Notes: generated from the letters alone by a model not told the origin. A DNA stretch of 64,000 bases from Oxytricha trifallax (GCA_000711775.1 ARYC01000490.1:1-64000), one strand, 5' to 3'. Positions 43,435 to 56,441 are shown, numbered from the stretch's first letter. Numbers and translations: made by a program.

Positions 43435-46400
43435 ATGTAAAGTTCTAAGAATCAAGAATATGCAAAGGCAAACACTACTGTTAATGCCGACCTGCTAAGA
43501 GAAAGATCTAATCTTAATTTTAATTAAGAGTAGTTGGCAGTATATCTGTGGGGAGGAAAGGAAGCCCTTGAGAGACATAGAAGAATCAGCACATTATATT
43601 ATTTAGCTCATGATAACTTTGAGTTTAATTAAAAACTCTGATATTGTGTACTATGTATAGAAATTATTTGTGTTAATCACAATTTTCGCAAAAGACCCTG
43701 TTCTTAGAAATTCTCATCACTACTACGACATGACTAGAGAAGAGAAGATGGAGTTATCTTTTAGAAAATTACATCGCATGATGGAACTTTAAGTCGAGAA
43801 GCTCTCTTACGACAACATCCTCTATTACACAACCATCAACCTCGGTGCTGTAAGTTGAAATATTTGAAATTAATATCATTGAATATAGTAAGCAAATAGT
43901 TTGCATCATGCCATGTTTGAATTGGCTGTGAGATATTTGGGGGATGATGAGCAAGTTAACAATTGGCTTCCACTTATCACAAATAATCGAATTATTGGGA
44001 ACTATGGACAGACTGAAGTTGGCCATGGCTCAAATGTCAGAGTAAGTTAACTAAACCAAATTATTTAATACGATGGACAATTTATGGGTCTCAATTCTAT
44101 TTATATAACTTCATTTCTGGCCATAATTATAAAGCAATCACTCATTTAAATTCAACTAATACGTCATTATTGCAGGCTTTTATTTATTTGGCAATTTTTA
44201 TCTAATTAAGAATTTAATAAAAGCATATTAGTCTTGGAAAAAGTTATTTTTAATTATGAAAATAATTTTTATCTATCTAAGATATTTAAAATTGATATGT
44301 CAATCTTTAAGTTATTTAATAAAAATTAAAAAATATTTGGCTTAAAGCAAAAAATAAAAAATTGATATATATTACCTTCTTATTTATTGTATTCTAATAA
44401 TACTAAAATATCACTAAATTAATAAGAGATTGCTAGTTTAATTTTAAGGATCAAAATTATTAGTTTATAAATCCTTTTATGCATCGATAATAACCTATGC
44501 TTTTCTTAGGGACTTGAAACTTAAGCAATCTTTGATAGAGAGAAGGACGAATTCGTTATCCATACACCAAAGAACTCCAGTGCTAAATTCTGGCCAGGTG
44601 ATTTAGGAGTCTTATCTACTCTTTTTATAAATTAATTATAATAAACAAAAAGAATTGAGGTAAGATTATAATTTAATTGACAAACTCACAGTGTGATCTA
44701 TGCTTAAATGATAATTGATGGAAAGAATATGGGTGTGCAATCTTTCATGGTACCAATTAGAGATATCGACACTCACAGACCACTACCAGGCATTGAAGTA
44801 GGAGATATTGGCCCTAAGTTTGGTTTCCATGCCAAGGACAATATTTTCTATGCCATAATGTGAATTATAAATAACTAATCTTATTCATCTGAATGGGTAT
44901 GCACTGTTCGACCATGTTAGAATTCCCAGACGCAATATGCTTATGAGATATGTAAATGTAGATAAAGATGGCAAAGTCACTCTGCAAGGCAACCCTAAAG
45001 TCTTGTATTCAGTCATGATGTTCACTAGATTACAGCTGCTTACTAGTTGCTACATTAGTCTTGGCAAGGCACTTACTATAGGAATCAGATATGGAATTGT
45101 CAGAAAGCAGTTCAAGACCATCAAAAAATATTAAAACTTAATATCATGAATATGTAAATATTTTTTTAAATAAATTAAAATTTTTAAATAAGCAATATTT
45201 TTATTTGATAATCAAGGGAGCTGATGGGAAGTTACAGGAAAGAAGTATTATTGATTATCAAAGTCATTTATAATAAAAACATAGATTTTTTATTTTAGAG
45301 TATATTACATAATAAACAGACTGTGCCCTCTTCTTGCAATGGACTTCGCTATAGCTTTCTCTACAAAGAGAATGTACTCACTCTACAATGAAATGATGAC
45401 TAACATCCAGCAAAAGCAAGACTTCTCCTTGCTTGGACCTATGCACACTGTCCTCTCAGGACTCAAAGCTCTATATTGCGGCTAGGCCTATGAAGGTATT
45501 AAGACAATCAGAGAATGCTGTGGTGCTGCTGGTTTCTCACAACTCTCCTCAATTCCAAACATTATTGACTTGATTTCATCGTATGTTACACTTGAAGGTG
45601 ATTCGGTTGTTATGAATATCCAAACTGCTAGATCACTATTAAAAAGCGGTAGAAAAGTCATTTAAACTGGTAAACCCCTTAGTTAACTCATGGTCTATAT
45701 TCAAGACCTATAATAAATCATAATTTACTAACTATTACAAAGAATTTTATTGTAAGAGTCATTTTAGAGAAGGGAAAAGACTTCAAACTTGGACAAGTAA
45801 ACGCAGATTACTTCAAGAATGAATAAAACCTTATGGAATTGTTGAAATGGAATGCTTTGTTAAGAATTGGAAAAAGTCTACAACTATTCGCAGATCCAAA
45901 GTACAAAGATTTCTCACTGTGGGAAAAGTTCAATGAAAAATTCCAAATTGACCTGATTAAGATGTCTACAGCACACTCCTACTACATGACTGCTCTATTC
46001 TTCTACAATGGAATCCAGGAATTTGAACAACAATAAGGTAAACTCATTTAGAATTAATTTTAATTGAGAGATTTATGATTTCGACTATGCTTGCAAGAAT
46101 TTAGTGTCTCATTTGAGATGTCTATTCAGAATCTTTGTTCTGCACTCTTTGACCAAACAAGGAGCCGCACTCGCAATCTCTAACTATCTCTCCCCAGATC
46201 AATTCAGAACAATCAGTGAACAGTTACTCTAAGAGTATCACACTATTAGACCACACATGTTGAACTTAACTGAAGCCTTTGAGTTAGATGATAACATTTG
46301 CCTTAGTGCCATCGGCAATTATGATGGAAATGTGTATGAGAGACTTCTTGAGTGGGCTAAGTCGAGCAGACTCAATCAGAAAGACAAGCTTGATGGCTTT

Positions 46401-46439
46401 GATGAGTTTATTAAACCAATGTTAGCAGCAAAGTTGTGA
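43435..46439 (+). CDS. ACOX: Peroxisomal acyl-CoA oxidase
   Basis: Catalyses the first, FAD-dependent, H2O2-forming step of peroxisomal beta-oxidation. In order: [18 protein letters not shown] (N-terminal domain), [34 protein letters not shown] (the TExGHGxxxxGLET FAD/substrate motif), [51 protein letters not shown], a CGGxG-like region changed to [24 protein letters not shown] and [18 protein letters not shown] near the C-terminus. The C-terminal AKL is a peroxisomal targeting signal (SKL-type). Introns: 43850-43888, 44042-44509, 46038-46068. Inferred IESs: 43590-43677 (CACA), 44607-44678 (GA), 44840-44891 (AAT), 45120-45210 (ATCAA), 45262-45296 (AG) and 45709-45752 (TA). Each removal restores the family alignment. 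The symbol is the family name; the paralogue is not determined. Confidence 0.95.
43590..43677. other. IES, pointer CACA, 88 bp, in ACOX
   Basis: Joining at CACA gives [20 protein letters not shown] in frame, as in acyl-CoA oxidases. Confidence 0.75.
44042..44509. other. Unusually long intron (468 bp) in ACOX
   Basis: Opens GTAAGT directly after the codon of ..HGSNVR and closes CTTTTCTTAG directly before GLETQ. Other introns here are 24-100 bp, so an IES may be nested in it. Confidence 0.7.
45120..45210. other. IES, pointer ATCAA, 91 bp, in ACOX
   Basis: Joining at ATCAA gives [20 protein letters not shown] in frame. Confidence 0.75.
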
Positions 46440-46602
46440 GAAAAAAAACTACTAAAGTTTGCAAATTTTAATTATATGTATCAATCAATTACTCAGACAA
46501 TCTTCGTAACTATTATAAAATTTTTGATTGATTGTAGATAATTTATTGATAATTACTTATTGTAAATTAAGGATCTTAAAGTGATAAGTGTAAATGTTTT
46601 GA

Positions 46603-48466
46603 TCATTTCTTGACCATTTTGCTCATTCTTTGTCTTTGCTTTTGCATATCCTTCGCTCTCTTTTTCTCTTCCATTTTTCTTTGTTGATCAGGTGGTAATG
46701 CCTTCAGTTTCTCTTCCCATTTCTTCTTTTCTTCTCTCTTCAATTATAGTAGTTTCTCTTCATCCTCTTCTGATCTCTCTTTTGCCTTCAATTACAAAAT
46801 TTTAAAAATTTTTATTAAGTTAATAAACATTATAATAAATATAAAATAATATTTTTAATCAAAATAATATATCTATTGATTCATCTTAGAAATTATTTTC
46901 TTTTGAGTTAGATCACTAATTAATAAAAAAATAAATCTTAAAAAGATTTATTTTAACTAAGGTATACGTAATACATTTTTCTTATACTTAATAAATATAT
47001 TTCTATCATGAATAATTTTTATTCGTTAGATTTCCTCATTTATTAGAGACATTTTATTAATAAAAATGTATGCTTAATTGGAACTTTAATTTATATAATT
47101 TTTGAAGCATTATTCAATTTTTCTATATTTCAACTTAAATAAATCACTTAAGTAAAATCAATTTAATTGTACTAAATCTATCAACTTCCTTACGGTTCTT
47201 GTCTGCCTTCATCCTGGTATCTTTAGTCAATCTGAGTGAGACACATTTATCAACCATTTGAATAATAGCTCTGGTTAACTTAGCGATGTCCTGTAATTTC
47301 TCTGGGTTGGATTCAATGTTAAACACAGCTCTCAACATCAAGGGGTAGCTGCTGTATACTTTCTAATCAGTAATGTGAAGCTCAGCCAAATTGCCTGGGC
47401 CAAGTCTTGACAAAACATCTCCGATTTGTTAATCAATGATGTGATTGGCAGCTTCAGCAGATTCAGCATAGACAACTAAAGAGTTGCTATCTTGCTTAGC
47501 CTCTGACATGCTTTTAACTTAGAAGGGAGCAACGAACTTCTTGATGTGTGGGAAGTTGGTGTGGAAATTCTTGATGTCTCTTGCTCTGCAAATCACTAAT
47601 TCAAGGGGAACGTGAGTAGTTGAACTGCCATCGGAAAGTGCGTACTCTGGGACACTGATTGGAATCTCAACAATAACCTGATCTTTTGAGGGCCAGATAA
47701 TATCCATGCCAACTGTTGTGAATAGGCAATGTCTCTTCTTTAAGTTGATCTTGAACAGAGCATAATGACAGTTTTATCTTCCTGAGGCGAAGTATTGATA
47801 TTCATTATAACTGATTTTCCTATAAAATGATGTATTGGTAAATTGATCAATCATTAAGAATCGATGCAAAGTAAAGTGAAATTTATACTTACTCTACTGA
47901 AGTTGAAGTTTCTTTAGAGACACCGAAATGTGCGAAATTTTGGGAAATTATTTGAGTGCAAGCTTTTTTCCACTCTTATGCCAAATTATCATTAGCTGAT
48001 CTACCTCTCAAAAACATGAAAATTGCGATTACAAAAACTACACCCCACATCATTTCATAACTGTACTTTTTCATATCTAAAAATGATAAGCGTTAGAAAT
48101 AAGCTTTTATTGATTTTTGAAAAGAAAATTTAAAAACTAAACACGTTTTAAGATTGAATAATGTTGATTTCTTACAATATTATACTGTTGGGTTAGCAGG
48201 GACATGATCCTCAGGGATTTCTGGAATATTGATATTCTCTTCAAATGCTTATGCCTTCTATTATTTACTCTCAACTTCTTATTACTGTTGAAATTCTTGA
48301 ATGAGTTCTTCATCGTCTAATGCAGCTCTATGACTCAATACTGATGCTGATAGTATTGTAAATATAGTAATTAAAACTTAATTAATTAATGTATAGACAA
48401 TAATTTTAATTAATTATTGTATAATCCAAGAAGCAAAAGATATGCTAGAGTGTGTTTTACTTTCAT
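46603..48466 (-). CDS. CCDC47: CCDC47/PAT-10 homologue (ER insertase-associated membrane protein)
   Basis: An ER membrane protein of the PAT/multipass translocon, which helps insert polytopic proteins. ATG 48466 opens a signal peptide (MKVKHTLAYLLLLG..), an acidic luminal segment (FEENINIPEIPEDH), one transmembrane helix (MMWGVVFVIAIFMFL), then the DUF1682 cytosolic core (KRHCLFTTVGMDIIWPS, VPLELVICRARDIKNF, DKCVSLRLTKDTRMKADKNR). The C-terminus is the family's charged coiled tail (KREEKKKWEEKLKALPPDQQ, QRMSKMVKK). A GT-AG intron lies at 48077-48176. IESs: 48364-48425 (ATT), about 47825-47891 (TA) and 46794-47163 (AATTGA, 370 bp). All joins keep the frame. The stop is TGA. Convergent with ACOX, with a 163-bp gap. 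Confidence 0.93.
46794..47163. other. IES, pointer AATTGA (minus strand), 370 bp, in CCDC47
   Basis: A six-base direct repeat. Excision gives RFSTIKLKAKERSEEDEEK in frame, joining the DUF1682 core to the coiled tail. Confidence 0.8.
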
Positions 48467-48520
48467 ATTTAATATATTAATGATAATTTAATAAATTTAT
48501 TAATAATCATGAAATCAACA

Positions 48521-51500
48521 TCATATTAATTATAATTTAATCAGTCTAAATTGTTCTATGTCCCCCTTTCTATTTTCTTATAAGCTCTCTGACTAAGTAT
48601 ACTTGCCTTATCTCTGGGTGTCTATCCTATCAATGCTTGTAGTCTAATCGGACTATTTTACTCTGAATGCAAATTATTATTTTATAAATTTATTCTCAGT
48701 CTATGAATTATATTTATTGAAATTAATTAATTATATGCATCATATTTAGGTGACTGCCAATCTTTTTATAATGAGGTTACAGTTGTGAAGTGGCTCTATT
48801 TGAATCTCTTATTTTTACGTTTTCCCAGTTTATAACTCCAGCATTGATTTACTTAATTGATTAAATGTTGCTTTAATTGCTATTCTTCAAAGCATTTATA
48901 TTTAATAAAGTATTATCATAATTATTATGAATTTTATATGATAATTTTATGCAAGCATTTTTTATACTGGGCATTTTGTCAATGGCATTACTACTCTAAT
49001 TAATAAGTGAAGTATTCAAATTCAAACCTTTGCTTAATCCTAAATCAATCGATATATTCTATTTTAGTTGTTTGCTTTTAGCTTGCTTTAACATTTCTTG
49101 TGGGTCCAAAATTTAAGAATAAAACACAAACATATAAATATAATGGCAATCATTAAATTATTGTTTAAAATGGGTATAATTAAAAGATATTATCCTTTAA
49201 TCCAAATAATTTAAATTTATTATAAAATTTCTATACATCAATCTTTATGTATTTTGCTAAAAGGGTTTAATTATGAATGGGATTTTGATTGAGAAGAGTT
49301 TTTGTCTTTTAATTTGCTAAATAATTTGCATATTTTGATTTATCTGCGTTTTCAGCAAGTAAATTGCGGACTGAAGCCAAGTTTATCTAACTGTTATTTT
49401 AACTAAAGTCCACTACAGCTTCACTATTAAGTACATATACTTAATTTCATTGATTATAAGAAATTACAATACTAATTTAAATAATCTGCTATTACTTTGA
49501 ACTCGCTTAGAGCCTTTCTTATTTTGAAAACTTGCGGAGAGCTTTACCTGTGAAGGTTTGTTAACAGATGGCAGAATCAAAGAATGCTGATCTTTCTTCA
49601 TAAAATGGCCTGAGTCTCTATTAAGTGTTAGATTCTTTGAGTGAGTGGCAATATTACTTTATTCCTTAAGTGTAAGATATTTATTGAAGTCTTCTTATCT
49701 TGGTTCTACCAAGTCCCCGTCAAGGTTCAAAGTATTCTATCTCACGTCCTCATTGTAATATGGTTCATGCAAATTACTCTCGATATTTATCAACCCTAAT
49801 TAATTCAGTTAGTCCTCTCCTTTCTAGTCGCCACTTCTAGACATTAAGTGATCTACAGTTTGACTTTTTACTATATCCATTTAAATCTGGTGTTCTTCTA
49901 ATTAGTCTCTGAAATCCTACAGTTATTTCTCTACTTATTTTGACAGTGCTCGTATCTGCAAAAGATAGTCAGTTTTATCTCTGGCGTTTCGTTTCACTCC
50001 TCGCTCTAACTCAGATTCCAAATTTTCCAGGATTTTCATTTTCTCTTCTAAGAATTAAATACTATCAGTCATATCCTGTTGAAATTGTTTAATTTGTAAA
50101 TGCGTATCTTAGATGATACTTTGAGGTATTAATTGCTCTATCAAGTCTTTAACGAATTATATTATGTTGTCAGGTGTTAGCAATGAAAGTTGCTCTTCGA
50201 TGCTAGGAAATTTAAGCAATAATTAAGAAACCTACTCTTCAATATTAGTAACACGATCATTCTATGAGATATCTCCTTGATTCTCAAGTTCTGCCTGCAA
50301 AACAACTTCATCATTTTATAATTCTAACGTATTTATGTCTTGAGTATCTTTAAGAACATCTTGTACTTATTCCAGTGAGTCTTAGACAATATTTTCTATG
50401 AGAACAGTCGATTTTTATGTCAAATTCTCAGGATTTTATGGTTATATTAAAGTGGAGTTTTAGCTTTATCTTAGATTTAAAAATTCTTTGCTAATTGACA
50501 ATTAATGTTTGCTAACTAGTTCAACCTTTTGCTATTAACTACTTAACTATAGTTATATCTTCTTAAGATCCTAAGTTAATTTATTGTAGTTATTCTCCTA
50601 TATTTACTTCAAATTTTCCAGTTTTAAGTCAATTTTCTAAATTATATCGGAGTTAATATCATTTTAGTTAATTTAATCAACTTGCCCTGATGTATTTTAG
50701 TCACTGTTTTTATCTTATCTTATTTCTTACTCTTTAGGAGTTATTGCATTAAAGCTTTCTTACTAATTATTTGAATTATGCAACTTGAGAATTTAATCAT
50801 CCAAACCTTAAATATGTACTTCAATCTATGTGAATTTCTCTTTATTCTTAGCTTCCATTTCTTTGTTTACTATAGATGTTTCATATATCAGTTCTTTCTT
50901 GATGTTTTCAGAATAAGATTTTAATTATTCTTTGATAATATTTGTGCAGTCGAGGAGAATCTATGGTTATAATGTAGTTTAGAGCTAGATTTTTAGGTGA
51001 TTCAGAGAGGTTTAAAGATTCTCTAAAAATTACTATGCATGATTAGCTAACATTAGCTCTACTTAAAATAAACAAGTATTTTGAATTTATGCATTGAGAT
51101 TATTCACATTATTTGTAGGATACAAATATTTTAAGTTTAATAATCTTGTAAACCTATATTTGCAGTTTAAGCAATTTAATCCTGTGAATTATCATCAGAC
51201 TATTAAATACTCATTCTATTTTGAGATTAGCCTACTTTAGTAATTATTTCAGTTAGTTTCATGATTTGACTTTGAATTCTCTTTTCAAGTGCTTCATGCT
51301 ATTCTTATTCTTATTGAAGACTTTCCACTTTACATTGAGCTTTTGATTCTTTAATTTATTCAGTAAAAGTTACAGTCTAATTTTACATTCTGTATGCGAT
51401 ATCGCCTTTATAATTAAATTTTAGCAAATTTAGCACTTAATAATTTATAATAATTACTATAAGCTAATCAATTTGTTCGTTAAGTAACAAGATTTTAGCA

Positions 51501-52961
51501 TTAAGTTATTTAAGCTCATTTCCTTAATCTTTGCTTAATTTTTCCTATTGTTTTGATATTTGATCTAATTATTTTGAGGTAATTGCTGTTTCTTAGGTGG
51601 ACACCAATTTATTTATGTTAGTGTTTTCTTGTGATTTTGAATTTAAAATTTGTAAAAGCTTTTCATCTAGAATTTTAATTTGTTCTTGAAGAGGTTAAAC
51701 TAATTTTCCAATTTCTTATTATACTTAAAGACTACTTAACCCATTGTTATTATTCATGTTTTCAGTGAAATTTTTGGGGGTAACCACAGTATTACTATTC
51801 TATATATTTCTTGGTGTATTCAATGCATTTTACAAAGAGAGTTTATTAAGTGTGTTGGCTTTGCCAAATTATAAGCCTGAGTTATTAAATAAGCTATTTT
51901 GAGCTCCTAGAATCGAAGCTTTTGGGCTGTTTTAAGGCAGCTAACCAAATTTACTTGGCAAAATTGGCTTAGCATTTAAGTTGAAATTCTTATTATTGCT
52001 CTGCGATTCTTCTTAATCTTCTATTTAAATTAGGTTTGCTCCTTGCTTTAATGAATTTAATTTTTAGAATTTACTATATCCCATTTCTGATTGAGTATTA
52101 GCTAAATAAATAATAAAGCTCTTAAATTTTATCAAAAATTTCAAATTAATATAAAAGTATTACCAAATTGCTACTCTATCCCTTTAACAAATTCAATTCT
52201 TCTGTTTAACTTAAATATGACATCTTGATTATTATCAAAATAAAAGTTCATTTGTTATTTCACATAAGCCCATATCTACTCGAGGGACATAATTTACTTC
52301 TTTTATTTGTCTATTTTAGCTTGATTTTAATAATTATAGTTGCTTAGTTCGTTTAATGGCTAGCCTCCTGCTTTTGATCCATTGAAGCTTTGTTGAATAA
52401 GTATATTCTGAATAATATTGAATAGTAGAATTTTTCTAATAATATATAGAGTATTAAACAATGTTGATAACTTGAAAATTGTTGCTTGGTGATTTATTAA
52501 TTGAATTCTTAATTTTAAGCCGTTTACAATCGCTACATGCCTAAACTTTACTAATCCAGTTATAAAACCTGAAAATTCTTAATAGACATTTGTTTATTAA
52601 TTGCTCTATCCATCTAATTCAACTCTTAGGTTCTTTAATCATCTAAGTCTATATTATTCATTGGAAGTAAATCTTTTGACTATTGCTATGAATTATGTAA
52701 GTTCATTATATCTTTGCCAATATATTTATTTAAGTTTTCCAGTAAAAAAGCTTCACTTTTTCGGTGTTTATGTTGCTCAATTATAATCATTTATCTAGAT
52801 TTAATCGCTTAAGTTTTACTTCTTTTAATTGGGAGATAATCAATGGGGTCGGTTATCCATTCTACAGGTATGTTAAAAGCTTCAATTTGTTTTTCATTCA
52901 CATCCTATCCCATAAAGTCTTTCATGAACTTTATTTTGAATTGTTTCAGATTGTACCTCAT
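48521..52961 (-). CDS. Long Gln/Asn-rich coiled-coil protein
   Basis: Minus-strand frame of more than 1,100 codons after removing small inserts. The N-terminus (EEMRYNLKQFKIKFMKDFMG, DYLPIKRSKTQAIKSRQM, DVIFKLNRRIEFVKGIEQQ) is followed by a low-complexity part with scattered LFN/LQFG/KFGQ motifs (52000-51750), then long heptad-like coiled coils. The C-terminus (TTSIDRIDTQRQGKYTQ) ends at TGA 48521. IESs include 52397-52467 (pointer TCAAC) and 48898-48960 (pointer AAATGCTT, 8 bp); a GT-AG intron lies near 52110-52172. The FG-like motifs plus coiled coils recall nucleoporins, but I would not assign that. It starts 55 bp upstream of CCDC47 on the same strand. It may be the continuation of the gene at 52973-53971. 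Confidence 0.65.
48898..48960. other. IES, 8-bp pointer AAATGCTT (minus strand), 63 bp
   Basis: An eight-base direct repeat. The join gives KMPSIKNALKNSNQSNIQ; the insert is itself a multiple of three with no TGA. Confidence 0.7.
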
Positions 52962-52972
52962 CTCCTCAGCAA

Positions 52973-53971
52973 TCACTAAAACTCACACCCTATTTTACAT
53001 TTTAAATTGTTTATATACTATGAACTAATTAAATTAATATTTGGAATGTTGTCTTTCAAGTCATGCAAGTTAAGCTCACCCTCACGATTTGATTCCATAA
53101 TGAGCTTGTCCACATAGTCTTTAGCCTATCCCAGCATATCCTCACTCTTCATAAGACTTTTGTGCACTTCAACATTAGTGAGGAGTAATTAGTGATTGTG
53201 ATTGTCAAGAAGCACTTTCTGCTTTTGAAAGTTTTCATTTGTCAATTACAATTTGTGGTTTAAGTCCTCGTTCCTGTAGTTTAAGGTTTGCACTTCACGC
53301 AACAAGGCTTCATGCATGTCTTACTTATAGGTTTAGATTGCTTTCTCCATGTCTGTTACTTCCATCTGCAGGCTCTCATTTAGTAAAAGTAATTATGATA
53401 TGAATTTAGAATCATTTTTATAGTGAATTTTTAAACAGAGATAATTCATTTCGATTGAACTTACTCTATAAATGAATTAGATGATAAGTTGATTTACAAA
53501 AGTATGAGCCTCCTATAGAAAGTTAGAGACTTTATCTCTTATAAATTCCTGATTAGAAATTAGCTTAGAAACCTCTCCCCATATTTTCTCTTCAGACTTT
53601 TAAATTTGTTTTTCCTACACAAGATTTAACACTAAATTATATCATACCATTTCCTGAAATTTCTTTGAAAGATCGTCGTGTGAGGCTGTCCTACCCAGTG
53701 TCTTGACGGTTGTAAATTCAAAGTCCTCTTGCCTCTTTTTTAGTTTTTCATAGTTTGTAACTAACTAATGTACTATCTCGTGGTCTTCAAATGTTCTCTT
53801 TACTGTTTAAAATAATACTATTATTATAAAACCTTATTAAATTAATCATTTTGCAAATAATTCTATAATTATAAATTAAACTGTAGGCTCTATTAATTCC
53901 ATAACTAATTTTCGAATTTGAGTTTGGAAAGAAAACCAATCTAGACCCAGAGATCCATTAGAAAACTCCAT
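52973..53971 (-). CDS. Coiled-coil protein, possibly the 5' part of the preceding gene
   Basis: ATG 53971 (MEFSNGSLGLDWFSFQTQIR) opens a helical protein: KRTFEDHEIVHQLVTNYEKL, LSKKFQEMEKQIQKSEEKIW and EALLREVQTLNYRNEDLNHK. It ends NINLISS at TGA 52973. Removed inserts: IES 53807-53884 (pointer ACAGT), a 34-nt GT-AG intron near 53646 and one of about 90 nt near 53376-53466. If a GT-AG intron starting in the LISS codons and ending GAGTTTTAG is spliced, the frame runs straight into EEMRYNLKQF of 48521-52961, giving one larger coiled-coil protein. The frame is open further upstream, so the start may be earlier. Confidence 0.6.
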
Positions 53972-54181
53972 ATTGTTTAAGTTTGAAGTTTTAATAGGAG
54001 AACTTAATCTCTTTTCATCTCTACTGTTACTTGACTATAAATTAAAATAATATGTCAAATTAATATATAGGGGTTAATATTATATCTCATAATTAATTGA
54101 TTAAAATGATTTATAACAATTATAATATCAAATCTAATTATTTATATAAAACAAAGAATTGTCTCTACATCTCAATATGAT

Positions 54182-55430
54182 TCAGGCTTAAAAACATATA
54201 TTTATATTTGAGTCAGATTTGTAACATAAATTGTAAAGTAAAATAATGCGAAATAGTTAAGAAAGTAGTTTACTCAAATATAAAAGTACTAAAGTTTGAA
54301 CATTAACAACAATATATTTTGCTGATATATTTTATTGCTTCTTATAGCCATTCATGCGGATAAGTTAAGTGCCTTGAACAAAAAAATCAGTAGAACTAAT
54401 ATCAGCAAAAATCAAACATAATAAAATGAATTCTTTTGTGTTTAATTTTATATCTGTGTAAATTAGTAGAATTTATTAATCAATTGCTGCAATATATTGC
54501 ATCTATTTAATTATTTATAAATAAAATCCAATGCCCATAAGAGCTAGAGTCTCCATCATAAACTTTTGCTCTTCTTAGTTTATCAGTCTATATTCCATAT
54601 CAAAATTGACAGCTTTCTGAGACTCCTGTGGAACCAAATTAATCGATACATATTCAGTGTCATCGAGCACAAACAGCACGTAGCCTTACTCACTTTTCAC
54701 GCAGTGCTTTATATTTGCGCAATTTGCGGGATCAACCAACCCCAAATCTATGATTGAATTTGTGAAAGTTGAGAAATAGTAGAGACCTGCAAGGGCGTTG
54801 TCCAATTTATTAAATTTCAATTCAAATAAATTTGAGGATGCATTGTCTGTTCGAAGGGTGTAGGAGCACACGACACCTTAATCAGGGTTAATGCTTAATT
54901 TAAAATAAAGCGATGCATCGATATAAATAATTTTCATTAATGTCAACAGATCTCCAAACACCGTCATCAGAAACGACAACATCAAGTGCTTATCTACTAT
55001 GCTAGGTTGAGAGATTTCTCATTTCTGTGCTATTTGATGAGCTATTTTTAGCATTATCCTCAACAATTTAGTCCCAACCACATTATTGATCATTGGTCGC
55101 ACACATTTGATACTTCTGTGATTTTGATGTCTAACTAAGAATCAGCAAGATTAATGATATATTGCCATTACAAATAACACGAATACTTACAATAAATTTG
55201 AACATGTAAGGGTATTATCAAGTCTTTCATTGCAACCTTGACTTTAATCGTCATGCGTATCACAACAATAAGTTGTCAGTGCATTATAGCAAAACTTCAA
55301 GTTATTATTCAAGCAAGTTATGCAATCATAGGGCATCTACTGCTATGCCAAATTCTTAGTCAATTCTACATAAATTCAGATGAGTAACTTGAAGGTGACC
55401 TCATAATAAACAATGTTTTACGTCTGTTCA
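54182..55430 (-). CDS. Cys-rich secreted or surface-type protein
   Basis: Minus-strand segments: MPYDCITCLNNNLKFCYN and LTTYCCDTHDDQSQGC (many Cys, extracellular-type), KYQMCATNDQQCGWDQI, DDGVWRSVDINENYLY, then FKLSINPDQGVVCSYTLRT, ALAGLYYFSTFTNSI and ..HCVKSEQGYVLFVLDD. The Cys spacing and NxS/T sites suggest a secreted domain. One GT-AG intron lies near 55137-55193. A frame change at about 54915-54935 is explained by a 16-bp micro-IES with pointer TAT; the start region needs an 11-bp (pointer GAATT) or 30-bp (pointer AAG) insert removed. The N-terminus is uncertain: no signal peptide can be fixed. After about 54540 the frame stays open to TGA 54182 but is less convincing. Family not recognised. 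Confidence 0.5.
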
Positions 55431-55469
55431 ATTTAAAACTTACCAGAAGCTTATTAGTGTTTATTTTAA

Positions 55470-55665
55470 GACATTTATTTTAGGTTGATTGGTGCGGAAC
55501 TATGCAAATTTAGCAAATTATTTTATCCTGAGCCTGGTGTAAGTGAGGCTGAACCTTAGCTTAGAAAGTTCAAGGAGTTTTGTTCTGTTTCATCTGCTTT
55601 CAATTCTGATGATGATACTGTTTGGGCATTCATTTATTTTGAACCAGAATTCAATTTGAAGGTAG
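55470..55665. other. Coding-like segment, strand undecided
   Basis: Both strands are open and protein-like. Plus: LCKFSKLFYPEPGVSEAEP and DDDTVWAFIYFEPEFNLK, followed by a GTAG possible donor. Minus: MNAQTVSSSELKADETEQ and SASLTPGSGQNNLLNLH, in line with the Cys-rich gene. It may be an MDS of either a scrambled plus-strand gene or the minus-strand gene. Confidence 0.3.
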
Positions 55666-55983
55666 ATATTCAGCTAACTTGAAATGAATTAGTAAAATAC
55701 AAATATTGGAAGATACCTTGAGAAATCAAAGTCAAAACTAGTAAACTCAAAATAATAGATATAAAATTATTATAAATAAACTTTTATCAAAGTTTAAGGT
55801 CTTTGCTTTATTGGAATAATTCATTTTATATATTTTTATAATTTATGCCCAATTTACATATAATTATAATTATGAGGAATTTCATGATCTTATTTTGAAG
55901 GTTTATTTATTAAATTTATAAGAAATAAACTATTTTGGCAATTAAACTCTATCTATGACTCTACTTATACTTTAATTTAGATT

Positions 55984-56165
55984 TCAACCGAGCTGACTGA
56001 AGGCAGTTTTGATTTATTCAAGAGTCCAATCAGCTATTTATTTTGATTCTTGGTCTGGCTCATTTTGGATGTACATCACTAATTTTTCTATAAATGGTGT
56101 CCTAAGTTAGTCTTTAATCCTTGGACCAATGCAACTTGCTAAGTCAATAACTAAATAGGGGTTTT
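55984..56165 (-). CDS. Importin-beta-like C-terminal MDS, inverted
   Basis: The minus strand reads PYLVIDLASCIGPRIKDQLR, then IEKLVMYIQNEPDQESKQIA and DWTLEQIKTAFSQLG before TGA 55984. This resembles the last HEAT repeat of importin-beta-type karyopherins (..LATWATKELRKL..). Its N-terminal counterpart lies 0.3 kb away on the opposite strand, so if both belong to one gene this segment must be inverted during somatic assembly. The 5' edge of the segment contains CCCCAAAACCCC within the open frame. Confidence 0.5.
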
Positions 56166-56441
56166 GGGGTTATAAAATTTATTACATTTACTTTATTATA
56201 AGTCTCCAATCAATCCAAGAACATCTTTCATAAGTTTCTAAAAAAGTAAAATTAGGGAATAATTAAAAATTACCTTTGATGGGTTCAGAGTTGGGTTCAA
56301 AACTTCTTATAGATAACCAATAATAGATGATGAATATAGAATTAAGTTTGTACTTTAGATTGCCAGAATATTCTTAATTGAGTGAATTGCAAATATAGTA
56401 ATTATTTATTATTATTCCGCAATCTAAATTAAAGCATTAAA

